Source of the DNA: Lingula anatina
Taxonomy: Eukaryota > Brachiopoda > Lingulata > Lingulida > Lingulidae
Length of the DNA: 64,000 bases
Direction: 5' to 3'
Assembly (NCBI RefSeq): GCF_001039355.2
Contig: NW_019774725.1
Coordinates: 85,336 to 149,335, forward strand
Positions within the stretch are counted from its first letter, which is position 1. Every line of letters begins with the position of its first letter. The notes under the pieces were generated by a model. That model was not told where the DNA came from. It ran no database searches and was given only the letters and a program-made list of their open reading frames with translations. The translations under genes were made by a program, and so were the position numbers. Shown here piece by piece: positions 25,284 through 37,800 of this stretch.

Positions 25284-28200
25284 TTATAATCCCACGATCA
25301 CTTTTGTACCATTTAAGATTGACGTCCTCTTGTATGATAAAAAAATATGAGTTTTCAATAAAATAAAAGTTTTACACAAAGATTGAAAAAGACACATCCC
25401 ATATGTGTATGTAGTGGGTTAAATTGGAGGGTGTTTGCTATGGCGTGCTAGGCAGGTGCATTAAGTAGCTTTGCATTTCAACCCTTTCAAAAAAGAAGAA
25501 TAGTTGAGTGGAAAATCTTCTACTTGCGTTCCAGCGAGAGGACGGGCACTTCGTGTAAAAACAGGTACGCATGCAGCGCTGTTTACAGTGTCCAAAAGTA
25601 ATTTATCAGCACGCTGGGCGGAGACACACTTTATATCCTATAATTACAGATATTGTTACCAGTTGACCGGTGTTGTATACAAGTCCCATACATTTCTTAA
25701 TAAGATATTTTAAAGAAGAATGTCCCGGGTTAAAATAGATTTTAAAGAAGGAATTTTTTGATAGAATTTTCAAGGCCATAGTATCACGCCAAAGGCATTG
25801 GAGATATATTGCATCTCTACTTCTATGATTGCATGTAGTATCTGTCGTATTCGCAAGCATTCCACAGCTCTGTGGCAGTTGGTAAGGGGGTAATAGGTAT
25901 TTGCTTCTGCCCTGATAGCCCGCGAAGCTAACGTAGTTGCCACTGACGATTACACCGACGTTGCGTCACAAGTTCCGCAATGAAAACAATCGGAACGAGA
26001 AAATACTAACTCCTGAAGTGTCATTAACAACCCAGCGAGAAACCTGTCAAGAAAAGTCACCTCTCCTGACAAAGCAGCTTATTTGAGCTTACACTTGCTT
26101 ACGACAATCTTGTTGCAACAGTCAGAACGTCAACAGCTCGGCACAAAAGCGCTACCCCCACCTCGGGCGCCGTGGAGTGGTCATAAGAACGGTCCACGTG
26201 TGGACACTCTGTTTAAGGTGGGATCGGGGCGGTACAAGTTAACTAACCTGAGCTAACTGGCAATCACATCGATGTGGCTTTGCAGGCTTTGTAAACTACT
26301 TAAGTGAGGGCAACTGTAGGGATTATCCGAGTAAGGAATTTTTGTGTTTTACACTGAACTGACGTTGGACGATTCATTTGTAAATTCCGATCGAGTTTTA
26401 GACCCGAGGTTTGAACTGACCGAACGTCCGAAAACTGAGTTTCGCAATAAAAGAGAAACAAGGGACTGATATTGGATATCAGGTAAAGTACTTAATCCAT
26501 CGTTTTCTAAACATTTTGTTGTGTATTTTAAATCAAATGAAAAAGAATAAGGCATACATAAGACTACTGCATGAATAGAAATCGTTTGACCAGAAAGAAA
26601 AGTATATATTTCATATGTTCCACCACGTGATGGCCTTTTTTTACTTCGGTTACACTACTGAATAAAAACAATATATATGCGTTATCATGCCCCTCTTCAC
26701 AGTTCTGGTTTTGATTTTGAGGAATGTAAGTGTAATATAATGATGACCACACGAAGTAAACTGAATACACAGGGAAAAAAAACTGATGTTGATGATGTCT
26801 GATAAGTGCCATTTGCGTTCATCTGGCAAAGGTCATGAGCACTGTCTGCAGTCTAGAGAAAGATAAATTCTACTATTTTGTTAGTGGCATTAGAAAAGGT
26901 CTTAAACAGCTCATAACGGAAGTACTTGTAATTTTTGCTGTGTTATTTTTGAACTGGGCTACCCCTGTGATAAATTAGTTTCACATGGTTTTGCCGATTG
27001 GTCTTAATTCTTTTAATTGAATTCAGCGCAAATATTTTGTAATTGGCTGGGAGTTTTTTATTCTGTGGGAGTGTGGCGATTTACCTGCCCTCAGACATTT
27101 CAGCAGTTAAGAATACATATAAGGTAATCTTTCACCAAAGCGACCAGCTTCGAGGGCAGTAAAACTTATAACAGGCAATTGTTACAACTTGATCATAACC
27201 GAAAAACGTCTGAGTTTCGCTGGCGATGGAATGTTTTCATGGGAACATTTGAGGAGTTGCCCGCGGCATGCGCATGCTCAACTAATTAAGAACACGATCC
27301 AAGAAAACACTCTAACAAACAAGTATCGGATGCAATCACGGTCAGTTATCATAATATTGAGACGTTTTATGAGATGGCTGTGACACGGAATTATGTCAGT
27401 TTTGAACGATACGTGGAAAAGAAAAATACTTCATTTAACGATCATAATACCCATTTCAGAATAAACACAATATCCCGATATTGTCTGGTCTTCGCGTTCG
27501 GGTTGAAAGGCCATTCGACTCACCGATCAGTATCATACGACAGCTGAGTGCGTTCTGTTTGTGACGTAAGGGCGCAACCTAACCCACCGATTATACAACG
27601 GGGTCGCGGGAGGCACTACCGGTACATCGTGTTCTCTTCACGCGCCTCTGCGTGTGCGTTCTTGTGAGTAGTGCTTCCCCACCTCTCGCCCGTAAAGCCC
27701 GTAAAATTTGGATCAGATCTCGTATAAAAGAGATTAAGACCAAATTTATATAATCACGTACCTTTTCTTTTCATTATCGTATTTTATTATTTCTAAAACG
27801 CAGAAAGTAAATTTCTCTTTTCTTTCTTTCTTTGACTTGTTCTGCTACATGTTTTAATATGAAGTGCATTTTAACGATCTTGTAAAAACGCTGTGAGTCA
27901 TGTGCCTATGATTGTGATAAAAATTCCAAGTTTTCAAATCTTCTGGTTTATTTAAGGTTTGTCGCAACTGAAAATTCTAAACTGCCCAAAAAATAGTGGT
28001 ACTCAATCAAGTGTAATTTTGAGGTAGACTTGCTTTAACTCTCATCTTTCATCTAAACTCGTTGCCTTATCCTTTTTTGTCGAATTTTGCACCTTGTCTG
28101 TTTTATATCCCTCTGTCAAATGTAAGTAAGTGTGCATACTAGGAAAAATGTAGATTTAACGATATCATTTGATACTATATCAGACTTGTAGCACATTTTC

Positions 28201-30206
28201 TAGCAGATTATGAAAAACACTACGCCGCCCCCAAAAAGGTACCACCAGACACCAATCTATTCGATCTGTCATTGCCGAACATCTATCACACTAAACTAAA
28301 TACGGCACCAGAAATCCGTAGTGACCAGGGCGCAAACATTTGCCAGACTTAACTTGCTGTTTCTCTAAAACACTAATCACAGCGTTATCCTATTTTTTCA
28401 TTTCGGGATCTAGGACCTTGAAATGCCTAAGGCACACAGTTACCAATTTCGTGCAATACGCTGTTACGGTCCTAGACTATTTATTTGACATTTTCTTGCT
28501 AGAGTAAATCGTTCAGGGCTCTTCCTCACAAGATCCGGGCCTGAGGGTCTTTGACGCTGAATCTGACACACAACCTTGTGCTCTCCCAGCTGGAGTTGAG
28601 CAAGATCGTTCAGATCACTGGAAACTACACGATAGAAGCGTGTTTTAATTTTACTGTTACGCGAGCCCTACTCTTGTTTCCGATTCACGCTCCCATTTCA
28701 CGGTGGTCGACTCGAAAAAGATGCGAACACTGGGTATCAAATGTCTCGCTTTCAGCCAGATAAAAACGCGAACCACGCACTTTCTAGTGGATTTTTTCAG
28801 ACCTTGATATTTGAAACCCATTTGTTAATGATATCTAAGCTCGATCCGATTGAACGAGTATAGTTTTCCGTGTTTTGTCAGCACCCTTTCTGTAATTGTT
28901 GCTCGCCTGGTCGGTTACGAAGAAGCTACACCGTCCCGGCGTACAAAGCTTTCTTGTTGTCGGGCATGCCGCTTTGCACAAAATGTTGTTCCACGCAACA
29001 AACCGCGGAATGGTATTAGCGGAGAAACCTCGAATAAGCGGAAACTGAATCACGTCTCTCAGGTACATGGTCTAAAAAGAAAAGAGCATGCGGTCCATGT
29101 CCTAACAACACTTGCTCTAAGGGGATTCTCAACTCGCAGACAAAACGATTCACCCCTTTATTATTAACTCAGTGCGGTAACTGAGTTGCTAAGCTCAGTA
29201 TCTGTCAAAAGGAAATTGACGTCCTTACACAGTGACTGTGACGGACTAATCGTTGAGGACCTGGCCCGATTCAAGCCCTGTATCAACAGCTGGGACGGAG
29301 ATACAAAGCTCACAGCTATTGAATACTTCCAGTCAGCGTGCAATTCTCGATGCGTTAACAACGAGAGAGAGCGCTTAGCATGTGAGGGAGAGAGAGCGCG
29401 AGAGAGATAGACAGAGGGATAGGAGAGGAGACGCCGTGAAATATTAGTTAATTCCAAAGCGTGGGTTACGCAGAAGTTTTTTGAAATATTGACGGGATTT
29501 TCATAAAACCGATAAACAGATAAACATCGCGTGGTGGTCATTGGTCATTTTGAAGACGTTGCAAAGTGTTGTGGAAATAACAGAAAAGAGGTGGATATAG
29601 TTCGCTACGCGATAAAGGTCGGCTTCAGCCTTGATACATAGCAGAAGTAGCGATAGGAGTGGGATACACATACAACTAGGCAGGAGACCTCATTTGCAGG
29701 ACTTGAGAACAACGGGTAAGGATAAAAAAGATTTTTTTTCAAATATCGTGTCAACCCCCACAGCAGTTCAGTAAGTAAACGGATCATTTAACCACCTTTC
29801 TTTCAGATGTGTGTGCCTTGTAAATGCTCGATTTAGTCAGGTATGTCGAGTTTAAATATTGAAATTAAATTCCAATGGGACTCTGAAGGGTATCATTGTT
29901 GAGCAAAACTATCGATTCGGGATAGTGAAAACAACCTTGTTTTCGTTTTGATTTTTGTCCCTGGGTAAACATAGAAAGGACCTAACCCTCCGGAGGCGAA
30001 AGAATGATCCGACCTCGAGGGATCGGGACCTGCATAACTCGGTTTGTTTTTGGCATCTTTTCTCTGCTGCCTCGGTGTAAAAAGTAAGAAAAGGTGATCA
30101 AGGTGAAATATGGGTGAAGTTGATGAGTGTTGGATAATGGGAGGCCGAAAGGCAGAGCTAAAAGTGTTATAATAGAGTAACATGTAGATTGTGTTTTAAA
30201 CATAAC

Positions 30207-30250
30207 TCTTTCTCTCTCTCTCTCTCTCCCTCCCTCTCTCTCTCTCTCTC
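30207..30250. repeat. (CT)n microsatellite
   Basis: CT run with two CCC interruptions, intergenic, 1.3 kb upstream of the LRR gene start. Confidence 0.95.
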
Positions 30251-31567
30251 ATTTTGCCCTCATGTCCCACACGCTCACTTACATAACCACACTTTTTTAA
30301 AACTTGAAATAACTCGTATAACAGTAGTTAGTGTGCTTTCCCATGTCCAGTTCCTCGGTTTGAAGTGACCGGCAAAATACGACACAATTAACCAATTTTA
30401 ATCAACTTTGCCAACGCCAAGTTTTATCTCGCCCCTCAATTACCACCGAAATTTGTTGTTTGTAATGAGTTCCCCGACAGGCCGTAGCCATCAAGTATAC
30501 TTCAGTCATCAATCAACGTCCAGTGCCGTTACCATCGTTAGTAAACTCCGCACTCGAAGACTGCTTGAGTAATGGTATTTTTTATCTATATTTTCAACAC
30601 CTCCGTCCCCCCTCTTCTCTAAGGCTTGATAAATGCTCAGTAGCAGAGGTGAGTGACCATTGTGAGTGACCACAAAGTTTGAGTGACATGTACAACGACC
30701 AGGCTTTGCTGGCTAGATTAAGAAATCAAACTGAACAAGAGGGCGGCTCTGGTCGTCGTTGAAGAGACACTGAATGGTGGGAAAATAGATATTTTTTACC
30801 GATGGCTGTTTTGGTCAATATCGTTCAAAGGCTAGTTGTAAGTAAATGAATCGCTCAGTGAAAAGCTTCGTCTGAGAAGAAGTGCAAATGCGTGTCATAT
30901 CACAGAACGTAATTTGTGGTGAAAAAATTGCATTCAATCTACGGAAGAGTTGCATCTATAGAAAAAAAAGATAACTACTCCTTTATTATATTTGAGTGTT
31001 CACGCTCGGATGCGTGCCTGTGTGCCCGTGGGTCGCCAGGGGTCTCTTATACATGAAACTGAAACTGTGATGTTTATGCAATGTTTGGTCTACCAGACGG
31101 CGGTCGTGCACAACGCGTCGAGGGGAAACTCTCCAACATTGTTCTTTTTTTCTACGCTCCCTGGTCTGTAAACAGAAGTGGCGTAAGGTGATACTCTATT
31201 ATTTAGTTGGAACAGAAATGCAGTATCTTTTTATTGTTGGTATTTTATCAAACTTCCAACTCAAGCTGTGATTCTCTATCAGATCCTGTGTTCCTTGCAC
31301 TCAGTTTACTAGCCAAGGGAACTTAGCAGCAGACTTCATCACCAAAACTCAGTGCCCCCTAGCCTGGGATCTTTAAGCACTGGTCTTGCTATTTCAAAGA
31401 AATTTTCTACTCCAACAGGAGTGAGTATATAGTAATAGGCCTAGCTTAGAATTGTTTATATGCCAGGCGGACGTTTGATTCGAAGCGCTCTCTTCGGCTC
31501 TGTATCGGGTCATCACTCTGCTTTTACTCAAACGAAAATTTTCTTTTCCAGTCGCGCCAGTGTGACG

Positions 31568-31886
31568 ATGGCCTGGAATAAAGCTGCTTTGGTCCTGCTT
31601 TCTCTCATCTTGTGTTCCGAGGGCCAGGTACACCGGTATGGCCTATCGTCATACCACTACAACCGGCGCCCGGCCCAAACCCCCTGCCCGTACCAGTGTA
31701 TCTGTGCGCCCATGGGCTCGGACCCGCCTAGATCCAAGAATCTGAACGTGATGCTCACGATGCACAGGTACCAGAGGTTGATTTACGGATACGGCGGCAT
31801 GAAATTCCAGGAAAATTCCCCGGAAAATAATGGCCGAGAAATGACCTGTCTGGGACTCAGCAGCGTGCCCAGTTACATACCAGGAG
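31568..31886 (+). CDS. LRR-protease homologue gene, exon 1: signal peptide and LRRNT
   Basis: The ATG at 31568 opens a clear signal peptide with a leucine-rich core and a small-residue end (CSEGQ). The LRRNT cap has CPYQCIC and later MTCLGLSSVPSYIPG, split by a stretch of about 50 residues that is longer than usual for this cap. The exon ends at a GTAGGT donor, one base into the codon for Asp107. A polypyrimidine tract and AG at 31550-31551 suggest that a non-coding 5' exon is spliced on at 31552. Confidence 0.85.
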
Positions 31887-34800
31887 GTAGGTGAAAACGA
31901 TCCTATTCACATATGAAGAAGTATACATATATAAATCTATATATGCAAGACGTTGTTGTTGTTGCAGTTATTGTGTGTGGTGTTATTGTTAAAGGTGCAA
32001 CAATATGACATGAGCTGAAAGCTCTTTTATGTTGTGACTTATTTGTTTGTGGTTGGTCATGCTGTTAGATACAGCACGTTTGGTCTCTAATTTATAAGCA
32101 AGTGGCCCCGCTATGCGAAATTGCCTGAGATTTCCATCACATCTATCGTTCCTACAAATGATAATGTACAATTTAAACCGCAAAGTGGGCATCTGCCTTA
32201 ACAACGCCTATCAAACTTCATAAACAACCCAGAGTTATCATATTGCCGGCTATAAATCTGCGCCCAGAGCAGCTGCGAGAGACTTTTGAAATTATCAAAA
32301 AATGAGTACCAATTTAACTTGCAATTTACGCGTTTTAGATTGTTGGGAGGAGACTCGTTAAGCCATGTTGCCTTTGATGCTCCAGTACAGAAAATCATTA
32401 TTTTTTCAATGCATGTCGCCTGGTGCAGCACGGTGGCCGTATTTCTTTTTTAGAATAACATTTTGTTGGTTTAATGTCACGGTACAGGCTTGCAAACGCG
32501 AACGTTTAGAAAATGTCGCATTATTTAAGAGGGTAAAAAATAGAACACATTATCTGATCTTGTTGGTTTTTTCGGTAGTATTTCCGTCCAACAACAATAA
32601 GGCGTTTCCTGAGCCTGACCCGAGAAAGATTTCTTTTGGTGGCTGTCCCCAAATTTCCAGTAATAGGTTTTGTTTTGTGTCAATAACTCAAGTGTTGGGT
32701 GTCTCATTGATGGAGGCAGTGCTGTGTCAACAACAGCCCTGCTTTAAATAATGTTCTCATAGCCTTCCCTGAACCAAGTCAAGAGATCTTACACATGGCA
32801 TAAGTGCGTGTAAATATCCAAGTAAATCTTAAGTTAAAGTTAAATATGTTTGTTTATTGAGGTATATACTTATACAGCACCAACACGGTGTAATTAACCG
32901 GTGTTGTATGGATATTTGTTACTAACAATAACGCAAACCATTGTTCATTTAGCAAACTTAGTTGGGCTGTTTAACTCTGTGCGTAAATAACAGGGCAAGG
33001 AGGGGCGTCAGTTGGGGCGGCACTAACTTATTCTCCCACCGTTCCCTTTATGTGTTTTACAGGCGAAATTCTTAATAAAAGCGCAGACTTTCAAACATGT
33101 TGAATGGAAATAAGTACAATATTTTAGTACAATATTTATTTTTTGTAAACATATAAACTTATATTGTTTTCCAATCAATTCAACAACATGACCAGAAATA
33201 AGTCGAAAGGGGGCAAATTCCGGTCGGAGGAAATCGGTAAGAGCCTAAGAGGGATTCGCTTATAATTTTTGTCTTCAAATGAACTTCTGACCGCTTTAGA
33301 GCGGCTTACCAATAAACTAGCGAATCTCTTTAAACCCGAGTTTCTTTCAATATTTGTGATAAAGATGGAAATCTTGCTTCGGGCTTCGAGTATTCTTAAG
33401 TCACCGACAGGACACTAAGTGGCTCAAAACCTGAATTTCACAGCGGCAAACATGCGGCTGATTTACCTGCCCTGAAGATGTAAGATTCTCGCGTTTCTCT
33501 ACTTTTATTTTCCGTCAATAGTAAGACAGGCGTTTAAACTTTGCATGAAAAGGTGCGTGAAAAAGTCATTGATGGGCACTATTACCAGTCGTGCCCCTGC
33601 CTTTGACGAGGGTTGAGAAAGGTTAAGTCCATTACGCCGCGTGAAATGAAGGGGAAAACGAGAAGGAAGGTGTGGAGGTTTTCAGTTTTTTTGGACGTGC
33701 TACAACGCCCCTTGGCCCCTCACAGAATAGCACGGACTCCTGAAATGCGCCCTATTTCCACTGGGTTGCCTATCGTGGATCATGAAAGGTCTCGTGTGCC
33801 ATACCTTGCCGTTGTTTTGCCATTGTATTGCACATTGTGTCACGTTTCATTTTATTGCATTGTGAAGTGTCGTGTTTTATTTGGAGCTGAATGCGCGGTT
33901 TCTCGGGTTTAAGCGCTGTGGCTTCACTAAGCCACAGATGCGGTATGGGTTTATTCTAGTTCAGGTACAAAGAAGTAGAAAGATGTGTGTGTGTCATATA
34001 TCAGGCTGTCAATCTTTGGTTGTGTGATCTGCCATAAATCGAAGCAATTTGCTTCTGTAACGATGAGTGATAGAACCCTTAACACCTATCACACATGTTA
34101 ATAAAATCCGCCGCTTTACGCAACTCAAGATACTGTAAGTGTGCATATGAGGATTTTCGACGATACCTCTTGTGCAAGTTTAACCCTCGGGTAGCATATT
34201 GTTCTCCATATTAAATACATTTCTCTCTTTACACCTGTAATACTGAGCTGTGTACTTTTGTTAGTGATTTAGACTGACCTTGAAATCAATTTATGTGTAG
34301 GTCAGATTAGACAGGCCTTTATTGGTAAAAAAAAAACAGTGTAGCAACTAAAAGTTGTTTGGCAAGGTTTGGGAAAGGGAAATATCTGTCTTAAAGTGAT
34401 TCAACGATACTCGACATATTCTCCCCTCGTTAAAAGATTACCAACCAATTTGAACTGCAATGCTGATAATGATACAACATTGACTAACACGAGCTGTGGA
34501 TAGCACTGGCCGTACTCCACCAAGTATCTCTTATAAAGATTTGTCGTTACCCTTTGGAGGAAACTGTGGGTTTGCTGTAAGAACGAAATATACTCGTGGT
34601 AATGCTACATTTTGTCGGTTCCTCTGGGAAAGTTTGTGATCACCTTTGGCCCTTTGCCCATTACTGGACAATTACCTGACACAGATGTGGTCCCTCTGTA
34701 ATCCACACTATCTGGACAGTATCACGTTCTCTTAATGAGTCAATTGAGAGCGCCAAATTCAATATCTGTTGCATGCTTCTAATTGAAAATAACCCTTTGT

Positions 34801-37800
34801 GCTAAATTAAAACCATAAGGCATATTTAATATGGGGGCAGTGGTAAACTGACCGGGACTGGACGAATGTAGGGATCCTTTGTGAAAGCTATCGGCATGTT
34901 CATCGTCCAGTGTCAGCACTGAAACAGCCTGATTGTTGTCAGATTGGGGCGGTGGTGTCGCGAGAAATCTCCCGAGCTCGCCCCCTTCGGCAGGAAATGA
35001 AAGCGCAGAACAAAAGAGTTGGGTGGCCGACCGATTCCGCAAAAATTTTGTAGCAATTTGAGAGTGATTATTATCTGTAGTTCAGGTCTTTTGACTTATT
35101 AATGGTATTGAGTTGGCCGCATTTCGCGCTGATGTATGTGACACGGAGGACTGGTTTTCAATTTATGCGACAAAACTCTTGAATTTATTTAAAGATATAA
35201 TCGGGTTTTGTTAATAATGATAAATTGGCCTGAAGCTGGACATATTTGTAAATTGATATTTCTATTGTCGTTGTATGTTCAATTAACGCCACCCAACTGT
35301 CTGCAGTTGTCATAACCCGTGCCTCCATTTAGCGGATGTTCTGGGTTTGGAGTGTCTGACTTTAAGGAATTGGGGTTTGTCGTTATCATCCAACTGGTAT
35401 TTTAGTCCATTCTGTATCTGAGTGACTTTTTCTGGGTTTAGTTTTGTGGGCGGGAGCTGGGGGGGGGGGGGGGGGGTTGTAAACACGCCGCAAATGCTGG
35501 AAGTGAACTAAAGCTGAACAGTCCGAGGGCACAACATTAATTTTCTCCAGATCCATCGTACATTATGAGCGTTGTGTGATATATGTATCGTTGCGCTTAT
35601 TAATCGCACGATTAGCATAATTGATTGGATACAGCCTGGAGTCAGGTGTATGGAGACTGACCTCGTACTAGCCTGAAAGCTATTATATAGTATGGGAATA
35701 TTCATTACTACGTTCACACTATAGCAGTCGTATAGGGATCGATCTATTTTGAAAATATTCTGATGGTAATTTCATGAAATCGTTACTAACCTTCACGTGT
35801 AAATAAGTCACCATTATGGTATTTAAATGGAAGTTGGTTATTTTGAAATCGATCTTTTCTGAAAATATTCTGAAGATGTTTTGGCAAAATATTTGCAGTA
35901 CAGTTTTGCGTAAATCACAATTTAATGGAGGGCGTACAATCATCACTGGAAATTTTAGAAAGGCAACGGGAAACCAGGTGATGATCTTCGTGCAAACTTG
36001 TATAGAAACTGACATTTCTTTATGTATAGTACCCGTCTCATTATAGTCTGTAAATTACACATGATTATCTACTTCATTATGCTAGTAGCAGCTATATAAT
36101 ATGGTTCATGACAATGCAGCGTGCTATCAGGTACACTATATTACCGCACGGTGTCAGATTACAGCACAAAAAGTGGGAAAGGGTCGCGTAAACGTTGAAA
36201 CACGTTATAAGTCGTTTTTATTGCAGTTTTTCAGAAAATTAAACTATTTATATATTTTAGTATTACAAAGTTAAGACGTGCATGCACAATAAAAGTATTA
36301 ACTGTAACAAAAATGGACCCCAAATAAGGGTGACTGTAGCCCCATTCACACGAGACACTTTCAATCGCGATTAGTGCCAAATCGCGATTCTATCGATGTA
36401 AAGCTTCTAGTGTGAACGCAGTAGAGACGTCAAATCGCGATTCAAATTAATCCTACTCGAGAGGTGGATTCTATCGATGTAAACTTAAATCGCGATACAA
36501 AATTTCCTAGTGAGAACGGGATCGATGTTAGCACCGGAAGTTGAGGACTTAAGAGGCGTGCACAGTTTCTATCGAAAGTACAATATAATACAATACAATA
36601 AATTTTATTTCATGTCAGGTATAAATTGAAACGAAACATTAGCTAAATACAGCTAATCGCCGACTGGAAAGTGAAAGAAAACAAACTGTCCACGCAATTT
36701 CAAGTTTCTTCGCAGTCAGCAAAATGGCCAAGAGGACGTTCTGGTCTGAAAACTCAGTGGCAGCATAACTAAATATTTGGGCCGATGAAAGTATTAAATG
36801 GAAAATAACAACGTACAAACCGAAAGCATGGTCTTGAAGGCAGCTACTGCTCATGATCAAAAGGATATACCGTGACTCCCCTAGCGAGCGCAGTTGCAAT
36901 TACCAGATCTAGCTAGGTAAATCGCGATTTCGTTTTTACATGTGTGAACGCAAAAAAGTGAATTTAGCTAAGCGCGTTAGAATCGCGATTCCCTTAATCT
37001 CGATTAACCATGTAGGTGTGAATGGGGCTTGTGAGACATTTTAATTAATTATACAGGTACACTGTTACAGTTAAGGAATAAAAAAACATATGGATTCCCA
37101 GGGACACACATATTTCTTTATATCTAGGATCCAACCTAGTTTATATCCAGAAGTCAGCTGGCGAAATTAGTGAATCGTTCGTTAAACACTTAGCCGCTTG
37201 TACTGATGAACGAGTCTCGTCAGTTTTCTCGATATACTGCGTGTGTTGGATGTTCGTTACTAAACATTGATCGTCCAGTATGAGAGGACTGCCATTACAT
37301 CAATTATCTTTCCCCATCTGTCCGTTTCATTAATAGAGCTGTGCACGTGGTATTTATATGCCCACTTAAAATACGTCCACAACGTATATATACATTACAG
37401 AAATGAGAAAAAAAAGTGTAAGTGAAATGACGGACGGCCAGTAATTTATGATTTTTGCAGTGTTTACAGCGATAATAAAGCGCTAGGACATCAGATAAAT
37501 GCTCTAAAAAGGTAAACAGGCGAGAATTTAAGGTAGCATTGAAGTTAACTCCATCCACAAAATCCCACAGTCTTAAAGAATGTCAGATAGCCAGAGACAT
37601 AGATGTGAAAATCTAGTGAAAAACCAATATATGGCCCGGGCCCTAACAGAGGGTATGTTTCCACCAGAACGGACGCCTTCATCCAAGGTAGGCGCTCTGC
37701 GTTTAGTTCTTAAAAAATTGAAAAAAATGTAAAGAAGAAAGTTACTTTTATAAGTCTCAAATGTGATAATGCTTTGTAGGAACACAATCAGCTGTAGGAT

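Larger units (their letters stand above)
22424..31551. other. Intergenic region between divergent TBCCD1 and LRR gene; no supported gene
   Basis: About 9 kb holding the 5' flanks of both neighbours. Open frames here are short, lack family signatures and look like chance. It contains two CT/CA microsatellites, a GA-rich patch near 29370-29410, and one N at 23333. A TATATAG at 31426-31432 could be a core promoter element for the LRR gene, but nothing else supports it. Unlike the other two Ns, the flanks of 23333 are not copies of each other. Confidence 0.6.

Noticed and set aside
28850-29541. Overlapping ORFs of 105 and 125 codons on opposite strands
   Set aside because: No recognisable motifs, the two frames conflict, and the local GA-rich composition can produce open frames by chance.
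33613-33912. ORF of 99 codons in intron 1 of the LRR gene
   Set aside because: No domain signature and no flanking splice sites in a phase fitting the host gene. It looks like a chance ORF.
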